Of a stretch of DNA of 64,000 nt, positions 36,395-41,655 are shown piece by piece. The number at the start of each line of letters is the position of its first letter. Position 1 is the stretch's first letter. The notes under the pieces were generated by a model that saw only the letters and a list, made by a program, of their open reading frames with translations, was not told the DNA's origin and did not search any database. The DNA lies in assembly GCF_003970695.1 (NCBI RefSeq), contig NZ_CP034570.1:1240001-1304000 (forward strand), given 5' to 3'. Made by a program: the position numbers and the translations under genes. This DNA is from Maribacter sp. MJ134. GTDB lineage: Bacteria > Bacteroidota > Bacteroidia > Flavobacteriales > Flavobacteriaceae.

Positions 36395-36997
36395 TTATTG
36401 CAACATCATTGCTATGACCGGGCGGGTTTTTTCGATTTCGGTCAACTCAATTTGTAAACCTATCGGCCCTAATTGCTGCTGTAGCATTTCATAAATGGGT
36501 TTTATTTCTGCAAATGGCCCCATAACACTTTCCCTTGGTGTCATACCAAAGTTGTTTTTAGCGGTCTTATCGGCTTTGGCATCAATAAGTGACTGTACGA
36601 CTTCGACTCTACAAAAGAATGCGGCCGTATGCAAAGCTGTTGCACCATCGTTATTTTTAGCCGATAAATCCGCACCGGCATCAATAAGGGCTTGCGCAAT
36701 TTTATGCTTTCCAAAGCTCGCGGCAGTGATTAGTGGTGTGGCCCCGGTCATAGGGTCTTTTTTGTTCAAATCTGTTCCTGCCGAAATATGCTGTTTAACG
36801 GCTTCAAGATTGTCCGATAGTATCGCTGTTTGAATATCCATTTCTGGTGCATCAACTACCGACTTGGTTTCGGTACTGGTGGTTACTTCGGTTTTTGATT
36901 TACTGCTTGTTTGACCACATGCGGTCGTAAGTAAAAGAAGGCCTAATGACATGTATCCCAAGGTTCTTAATGTGTTAATTCTAAATGGTTTATTCAT
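36395..36997 (-). CDS. Ankyrin-repeat lipoprotein
   Basis: From the ATG at 36997 the protein has 200 residues with a lipoprotein signal ending in Leu-Thr-Thr-Ala-Cys. A Ser/Thr-rich linker and four ankyrin repeats follow (such as GATPLITAASFGKHKIAQALIDAGADLS and the next, ending near residue 165). A longer frame from 37045 adds 16 residues encoded by the repeated leader cassette and would spoil the signal peptide, so the shorter start is preferred. Ankyrin repeats bind protein partners; here probably in the periplasm. Confidence 0.85.
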   Translation of the reverse strand: MNKPFRINTLRTLGYMSLGLLLLTTACGQTSSKSKTEVTTSTETKSVVDAPEMDIQTAILSDNLEAVKQHISAGTDLNKKDPMTGATPLITAASFGKHKIAQALIDAGADLSAKNNDGATALHTAAFFCRVEVVQSLIDAKADKTAKNNFGMTPRESVMGPFAEIKPIYEMLQQQLGPIGLQIELTEIEKTRPVIAMMLQ

Positions 36998-37058
36998 GAT
37001 TATGTTATTTAATTTTAATAGGTATTCGTGAATCTTTGATTTCATGATTATATTTTTT
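36995..37058 (-). repeat. Leader cassette copy 1
   Basis: This is one of three near-identical leader segments (others at 37791-37853 and 38051-38120). Each ends, on the minus strand, at the ATG of a gene. The shared core of about 42 bp includes GTTATTTAATTTT and AGGTATTCGTGAATCTT. In copies 1 and 2 it contains an upstream ATG in frame with the gene. Confidence 0.8.
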
Positions 37059-37081
37059 TGATTATTGCTATTATTTTTTCT

Positions 37082-37178
37082 TTAGTAAACGACCTCGGGG
37101 CAAGCCCGCAATGCATTCGTAGGAAACGGACTTTTAATTTCGAGGCAAGCCTTGGGATATTATACCCTTTGGCGGTGC
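37082..37178. repeat. 97-bp dispersed repeat, copy 1
   Basis: It aligns without gaps over 97 bp with 41430-41526 at about 80 per cent identity by hand count. Shared blocks include GGCAAGCCC, GCATTCGT, AATTTCGAGGCA and GGCGGTGC. It lies between the barrel and ankyrin genes. It looks like a small intergenic repeat element with short inverted segments. Confidence 0.8.
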
Positions 37179-37184
37179 AAATGA

Positions 37185-37793
37185 TTAAAACCAGCTAAAG
37201 CCAATTCCTAAACTAAATTGCACCACCTCTCTGTCATTATTATTATCTAGCTTTACACCACCCAGGAGTAATTTGGATTGGACGTTTAAGGCAAATTTGT
37301 TTTTTCTGTACACTTCGTAACCCGTGCTCGCCATAACAGCTAAACCCGTATTCCAATCTTCATTTATGTTATCTTCAATATCATATAATGCAGGGCCATC
37401 TATGGCTAAACCGGCACCACCATGTATCCACCACCGGTCTTTTACCCAGTACTGAACAGAAGGTATAATGCCTCCAAAGTGCCTGTCGTTATCATTAAGC
37501 GTGTAAATCATTCCAGGTGCAGAAACGGTAACGGCTAAACGGTTGTTCAGCATATAGCCAAACTTTAATTCAGGAAAAGTGCCACCGCCTTGGGTATCAT
37601 CAAAACTTTGGGTTCCAGCACTATCTTCTATACTGATTATACCGCCACCTAGACCAAATTCGAAGATAAAACCATCTCGGTTAAAGCTGTTTTGAGTGTT
37701 AGAAATGTTTTGTGCAAATGCTAGTGCAGATATTAAAGTAAAGGCAGCACACGCCACTTTTAACTTAGCTTGTTTTTTGATTGTTTTACTCAT
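37185..37793 (-). CDS. Outer-membrane beta-barrel protein, paralogue 2
   Basis: From the ATG at 37793 the protein has 202 residues with a signal peptide ending in Leu-Ala-Phe-Ala-Gln. It is strand-rich and ends in Gly-Ile-Gly-Phe-Ser-Trp-Phe. It is homologous over its full length to the product of 11710-12330 (shared NDRHFGG, YWVKDRWWIHGG, ALYDI, NFALNVQSKL-like). The longer frame from 37841 includes the leader cassette and is unlikely. It follows the two micro-ORFs behind array C. The cargo is unknown. Confidence 0.87.
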   Translation of the reverse strand: MSKTIKKQAKLKVACAAFTLISALAFAQNISNTQNSFNRDGFIFEFGLGGGIISIEDSAGTQSFDDTQGGGTFPELKFGYMLNNRLAVTVSAPGMIYTLNDNDRHFGGIIPSVQYWVKDRWWIHGGAGLAIDGPALYDIEDNINEDWNTGLAVMASTGYEVYRKNKFALNVQSKLLLGGVKLDNNNDREVVQFSLGIGFSWF

Positions 37794-37853
37794 GTCTTTG
37801 TTATTTAATTTTAATAGGTATTCGTGAATCTTTGATTTCATAATTACATTTTT
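37791..37853 (-). repeat. Leader cassette copy 2
   Basis: This second copy of the leader cassette ends at the ATG of the barrel gene (37793). It shares the 42-bp core with copies at 36995-37058 and 38051-38120 almost base for base. Confidence 0.8.
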
Positions 37854-37927
37854 AATTATTGTTATAATTTTGTTATGGTAAGGGATAGACTTTGATTAGG
37901 GCCTACCCCTTTTTTCAAACCAACAAA

Positions 37928-38053
37928 CTAGGCTTCTAAATGAAGGTAAGGTCTGGAATGTGACCAACGGATTCTCTTGCTGTCCTCAAAATGGGTAAAG
38001 AAAGTGAACCTTCTAGATTCCGTTGGCGATTGATTGATGCCCGTTTTACTCAT
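37928..38053 (-). CDS. Micro-ORF B, 41 residues, TESR/SKR family
   Basis: The frame from the ATG at 38053 to the TAG at 37930-37928 encodes 41 residues. Over 24 aligned positions without gaps, 11 match micro-ORF A: TESR at 11-14, then F19, F22, SKR at 25-27, W30 and R34. The pattern TESR-x4-F-x2-F-x2-SKR-x2-W-x3-R in two neighbouring frames argues for real coding. It is basic, has no signal peptide or membrane span and carries leader cassette 3. I recognise no family. It could be a small regulator, a signal peptide precursor or an RNA-level duplication. Confidence 0.55.
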   Translation of the reverse strand: MSKTGINQSPTESRRFTFFTHFEDSKRIRWSHSRPYLHLEA

Positions 38054-38120
38054 GGCTTTGTTATTTAATTTTTATAGGTATTCGTGAATCTTCGATTTCA
38101 TGACTGTGTTGTTTTTTGAT
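38051..38120 (-). repeat. Leader cassette copy 3
   Basis: This third leader copy ends at the ATG of micro-ORF B (38053). The upstream in-frame ATG present in copies 1 and 2 is here followed by a TAA after nine codons, so the leader cannot be translated through into the gene. This shows that the downstream ATG is the true start in all three. Confidence 0.75.
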
Positions 38121-38139
38121 TTTTTCATATTGATCGTGA

Positions 38140-38253
38140 TTAGCGGTTAAAGTTTCTGTACTGTGCCCATTGGGTTCTTTTGCTTGCGCTAAAGGATGAG
38201 AAGTACTGTCCTGTTCTTGACTCCGTTGCTGTTCTTGTGATTGATGCTTTCAT
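38140..38253 (-). CDS. Micro-ORF A, 37 residues, TESR/SKR family
   Basis: The frame from the ATG at 38253 to the TAA at 38142-38140 encodes 37 residues with TESR at 10-13, F18, F21, SKR at 24-26, W29 and R33, matching micro-ORF B one residue shifted. It is the first possible gene behind promoter C, with a leader of about 33 nt after the -7 box that contains ATAACGAACA, as in other island leaders. It is basic and soluble. The function is unknown; no family is recognised. Confidence 0.55.
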   Translation of the reverse strand: MKASITRTATESRTGQYFSSFSASKRTQWAQYRNFNR

Positions 38254-38290
38254 AATTATTGTTTTAAATTGTTCGTTATGATTTTTGATG

Positions 38291-38402
38291 TTACAAAGGT
38301 GCTATAGAACTTGCAGCAACCTGTAGGAGCTATGCGCAGAACTATGTAAAGTTTCAGGAGGGCATAAAAATTATGGCGCGGCAATGTAACTTATGACGCA
38401 AA
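38291..38402 (-). promoter_or_regulatory. Operator array C with minus-strand promoter
   Basis: Five units with cores at 38311, 38332, 38353, 38373 and 38393 (steps 21, 21, 20, 20) follow the minus-strand -7-like CACCTTTG opposite 38294-38301. Unit 5 reads ACTTATGACGCAA and unit 4 AAATTATGGCGCG. The third unit is the AAGTTT variant. The layout relative to the promoter is the same as in array B to the base. It lies between the micro-ORF operon and the divergent AraC/TPR regulator, so it could serve both. Confidence 0.7.
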
Positions 38403-38489
38403 AGATGCTTTTTCCTCTAAATCGATGGCCGTTGGCGATAACGCATAATTCTCTATATTTTCCCTAATTTAGAGCCAGCAAAAAACAAC

Positions 38490-40541
38490 ATGTCAAATCC
38501 ATCGGCCAAAAAACCAAACTTTATAGAACAAGCGGAAGCCCTAATTCTGGAAAATTTGGCCAACGAACAATTTGGGGTGTCCGAACTTGCGGAAGCTCTG
38601 CACATGAGCCGATCCAACCTGCTCCGGAAGATCAAGAAACAGACACAGCTTTCTGCAAGCCAGTTTATACGTCAAGTCCGTCTTAAGGAATCAATGAAAC
38701 TGCTAAAGGAAGATTCTTCAACGGTTTCCGAAATTTCATATCAAGTAGGTTTTGGAAGCACTTCCTATTTCATTAAATGCTTTCGAGAACAGTACGGATA
38801 TTCTCCTGGGGAGCTTGGAAAAAGTGATGTAGAAGTTGAAATCGAACAGATTAAACCAAACTATTTGAAACTATACCAATGGCCGATTATTGCTGCAACA
38901 TCCTTAGCACTGATACTTGTAGCCATAATACTGTTCAATAAAAAGGATGCTATAAATGAACCGAAAATTGAAAAATCCATTGCAGTATTGCCCTTTAAGA
39001 ATGAGAGCAGCGATTCCACCAATCTTTATTTTGTAAACGGACTGATGGAATCTGCTTTGAACAACATTCAGAAGATTGAAGACCTGCGGGTCATCAGTAG
39101 AACCTCGGTAGAGAAATATAGAAAAACGGACAAGGGTATTCCAGAGATTGCCGAGGAGCTGCATGTGAACTACTTGGTAGAAGGTAGCGGTCAGCGTGTC
39201 GGTGATCAGGTGTTGCTCAACATACAATTGATCAACGCTTCTACGGACACCCCTATTTGGGTAGAACAGTACAGTCGGGAAGTTGAGGACATTTTTGAAT
39301 TGCAAAACGACGTGGCCAAGAAAATTGCAGATGCCATTGCAGCCGTCGTAACACCGACAGAACTGGAGCAAATTGAAAAAAAACCAACTGAAAACCTATT
39401 GGCCTATGATTACTACCTACAGGCATTGGACCCTTATTATTCTCGCTCAGAAGAAGGCTTGGAAAAGGCCATTTCATTATTCGAAAAAGCTATAGAACAG
39501 GATCCAGAATTTGCCCTCGCCTATGCCAACATCGCTATCTCATACTATCTTCTAGAAATGTCGCAAATAGAGAAACAGTACACCGAAAAGATTAACAGCT
39601 TTGCGGATAAGGCCTTGCTTTACGATTCAAAATCCGCCGAAAGCTTGGTCGCAAAGGCCTTCTACTATATACAAACTAAGGAGTACAAATTAGCCTTACC
39701 ACATCTTAATAAGGCACTGGAGTATAATCCTAATTCATCGTTGGCAGTACAAATGCTTGCGGAATTTTATTCGCATATGCTGCCCAATACTGATAAATAC
39801 CTAGAGTACGCATTAAAAGGGGTTCAGCTAACCGTTGCTAGTGATTCCATTACTCAGAGCTATACGTATTTACAACTAAGTAATGCGCTTGTATCGTCAG
39901 GATTTGCAGATGAAGCTTTAAAATATATTAACAGTTCGTTGGATTATAATGCTGAAAATTTTTATGCTCCACATTTAAAGGCATTTATACTGTTCGCCAA
40001 GGACGGTAATATTGAGCGTACAAGGAATTTGTTGATAAAGGAATGGAAGAAAGATACGACTCGGCTTGATATTTTACAGGACATAGGGAAGTTGTACTAC
40101 ATCGAGGAAAATTATGACAGTGCCTACTTCTATTTTAAAAAATTTGTGGAAACCAGGGAAGCAAATAGTCTGGATATTTATTTACAGGAAAATGTCAAAA
40201 TTGCACTGGTCTATAAAGAGATGGGATTGGACAAGGAAGCTGAGAAACTATTTAATGATTTCTCTGAATATTGCGAAGGAGATCAATCCATTTATAGAAG
40301 TGTGAATCTGGTTTGGAAATACGCTTATGAAGGAAAAATCAATGAGGCTATCGAACAGCTTAGAATATTTTCCGAAACAGAGAATTATCTGTATTGGTTT
40401 TTATTAATCGAAGATGAACCATTGATAAAACCATTAAAGAGCCATCCAGATTTTGAGGAAATTATGCAGAAAATTAAGGATAGATTTTGGAAAAATCAGG
40501 CCGAGTTAAAAATATCTCTGGATGAAGAAGGCTTGCTATAA
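38490..40541 (+). CDS. AraC-HTH / membrane span / TPR regulator
   Basis: The 683-residue protein has an N-terminal AraC-type HTH domain (about residues 16-108: FGVSELAEALHMSRSNLLRKI, then EISYQVGFGSTSYFIKCFREQYGYSP). One membrane span lies at 131-149, a TolB/FlgO-like module begins SIAVLPFKN at 163, and TPR repeats run from about 290 to 660. The HTH is cytoplasmic and the TPR part should be periplasmic, so it can pass an envelope signal directly to DNA. It is divergent from operon C and borders array C. It is the best candidate regulator of arrays A-C, by position only. Confidence 0.92.
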   Translation: MSNPSAKKPNFIEQAEALILENLANEQFGVSELAEALHMSRSNLLRKIKKQTQLSASQFIRQVRLKESMKLLKEDSSTVSEISYQVGFGSTSYFIKCFREQYGYSPGELGKSDVEVEIEQIKPNYLKLYQWPIIAATSLALILVAIILFNKKDAINEPKIEKSIAVLPFKNESSDSTNLYFVNGLMESALNNIQKIEDLRVISRTSVEKYRKTDKGIPEIAEELHVNYLVEGSGQRVGDQVLLNIQLINASTDTPIWVEQYSREVEDIFELQNDVAKKIADAIAAVVTPTELEQIEKKPTENLLAYDYYLQALDPYYSRSEEGLEKAISLFEKAIEQDPEFALAYANIAISYYLLEMSQIEKQYTEKINSFADKALLYDSKSAESLVAKAFYYIQTKEYKLALPHLNKALEYNPNSSLAVQMLAEFYSHMLPNTDKYLEYALKGVQLTVASDSITQSYTYLQLSNALVSSGFADEALKYINSSLDYNAENFYAPHLKAFILFAKDGNIERTRNLLIKEWKKDTTRLDILQDIGKLYYIEENYDSAYFYFKKFVETREANSLDIYLQENVKIALVYKEMGLDKEAEKLFNDFSEYCEGDQSIYRSVNLVWKYAYEGKINEAIEQLRIFSETENYLYWFLLIEDEPLIKPLKSHPDFEEIMQKIKDRFWKNQAELKISLDEEGLL

Positions 40542-40918
40542 TCCGTTAAAAAGCTTAGCTATTAATTCAAGGTTTTCACATAACGTAATTCCAAGTACCG
40601 TTTCATTTTATTCTTATTGTTTTTTATAACTTCCTTTTTCTACAAATTCTATCTTTTATGAAGGTCACCTAGTGTAAGAACAATTTCAATTTATCATTAC
40701 AGATTCTTTTTACCTCTAATCCCTTTTACGCGATAAACCTTTTTCTGGATTCCCCCGCTTACAATGGAATTAAAATTTGAGAATGTTGTTTTGACCGATT
40801 TGTTTACCTCTTAAAAGAATTATCCGGTCAAAAAAGCATTTTTAAGAAAAGACCAAAAGATAAAACCTTTTAAAATCAATTAATTATTAGGTTTTAAATG
40901 TTAAGAAATATTAAAATA

Positions 40919-40943
40919 GAGTTAGCAGGATTCGAACCCCTAT
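40919..40943 (-). other. tRNA T-arm-like fragment
   Basis: On the minus strand the sequence contains GGGGTTCGAATCCTGC, which looks like a tRNA T-arm with part of the 3' acceptor strand. The stem does not pair fully and no other tRNA part is present. It may be the scar of another integration or deletion event at the right end of the island. Confidence 0.35.
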
Positions 40944-41027
40944 CTATTACTAATCTTCTCTTATTTAATATTGTGCACATTACAAATATTATTAGGAAAA
41001 TTTATAGAAGTTCAATATTTTTATAAA

Positions 41028-41059
41028 GTAAACCGTATACGGTAGCGTATACGGTTTAC
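41028..41059 (+). repeat. Right end dyad, perfect 14-bp arms
   Basis: GTAAACCGTATACG and CGTATACGGTTTAC form perfect 14-bp arms around the four bases GTAG. The core GTATACGGTAGCGTAT (41035-41050) is shared with 225-240 at the left end. There is no T run, so it is not a terminator. It lies 76 bp inside the right tRNA repeat. Confidence 0.75.
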
Positions 41060-41134
41060 ACTAATACAGTAAAAATATATTTAATAACTACTTGTTTTTC
41101 AATAGGTTGTAAAACTAAAAAATAGCGGTTAAAG

Positions 41135-41179
41135 TTCATAACCCGGAGGCCGAGGGTTCAAGTCCCTCTCTCGCTACAA
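41135..41179 (+). repeat. attR-like direct repeat of the tRNA-Met 3' end
   Basis: These 45 bp are identical to 118-162. The sequence to the left has no tRNA 5' half, so this is not a gene. It closes the island, and the chromosomal terminator at 41187 follows just behind it. Confidence 0.9.
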
Positions 41180-41186
41180 AAACAAG

Positions 41187-41215
41187 ACCCTAAGGACATT
41201 TCTTAGGGTTTTTTT
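41187..41215 (+). terminator. Terminator, probably original to tRNA-Met
   Basis: Perfect arms ACCCTAAG (41187-41194) and CTTAGGGT (41202-41209) with a 7-base loop are followed by a T run to 41215. It lies 8 bp after the attR-like repeat, as a tRNA terminator would, but there is no gene upstream. It is probably the terminator that followed the tRNA before the island arrived. Confidence 0.85.
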
Positions 41216-41429
41216 ATGGATGTATTTAAGCTAGAGTCATCTAACTATTCCCTCCTTTAAGAACTTTCCATCCCTTGATCATAGTAGATTTTGAAATCTG
41301 ATTTTCTAGAAGAAACTTCTTGGTTCCAAACAGTAGAGTAATAAACGCATTACCCTATGAATTTTAAAAATGAAATAAAACAATTTATAAAAGTATCGTT
41401 ATATCTGAAATTCGATAAACATTAAGTTA

Positions 41430-41526
41430 TTAGTAAACTACCACGAGGCAAGCCCACGAGGCATTCGTTGGAAACATATTTTCAATTTCGAGGCATGCCT
41501 AGGGGTATGAAACATTATGGCGGTGC
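41430..41526. repeat. 97-bp dispersed repeat, copy 2
   Basis: It aligns without gaps with 37082-37178 at about 80 per cent identity. This copy is outside the island, on the chromosomal side, so the repeat family is shared between island and host. Confidence 0.8.
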
Positions 41527-41629
41527 CATAAATTTCGTTAAAAAATATCACTAGCCACTTGATGTAATCACGGTTAGTAAAACTGCAAAATGGAAATGGC
41601 CTTCAGTTCTTATTTCGCACTCAATATTG

Positions 41630-41637
41630 TACTTTTG
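41630..41637 (+). promoter_or_regulatory. -7 box of uvrA
   Basis: TACTTTTG matches the TAnnTTTG consensus and lies 18 bp upstream of the ATG at 41656. It falls inside the longest uvrA frame (from 41590), which supports the later start. Confidence 0.6.
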
Positions 41638-41655
41638 CAACTTTGCTATGACTAC

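Larger units (their letters stand above)
40542..41134. other. Gene-free right end of the island
   Basis: No ORF of note is seen on either strand. The stretch holds a short tRNA-like T-arm fragment on the minus strand (40919-40943) and the perfect dyad at 41027-41060 before the right tRNA repeat. No integrase remnant was found. Confidence 0.7.
118..41179. mobile_element. Genomic island of about 41 kb in tRNA-Met
   Basis: The island is bounded by exact 45-bp direct repeats of the tRNA-Met 3' end, and the repeat starts are 41,017 bp apart. Related dyads lie 63 bp inside the left repeat and 76 bp before the right one. The content is accessory: hydrolases, signalling pairs, an ABC exporter, an extra TrpRS, OM proteins and AraC/TPR regulators. 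The left 30 kb is visibly more AT-rich than the uvrA side. No integrase, relaxase, phage structural gene or conjugation gene was found in any frame, so the mobility module is lost or acts in trans. The boundaries are seen in the sequence; the mechanism is inferred. Confidence 0.8.
41180..41655. other. Chromosomal stretch before uvrA
   Basis: The stretch holds the displaced tRNA terminator, the second copy of the 97-bp repeat (41430-41526) and the uvrA promoter region. No ORF is seen apart from the upstream extension of uvrA, which lies beyond the promoter box and is not supported. Confidence 0.6.

Noticed and set aside
36998-37045. Upstream start of the ankyrin lipoprotein
   Set aside because: The 16 extra residues come from the copied leader cassette, would displace the signal peptide, and the third leader copy is closed by a stop.
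41028-41059. Right dyad as a terminator
   Set aside because: There is no T run after the hairpin, no gene directly upstream, and the core is repeated at the other island end.
41590-41655. N-terminal extension of UvrA
   Set aside because: The extra 22 residues are not seen in UvrA proteins and the TACTTTTG box lies inside them, so the start at 41656 is preferred.
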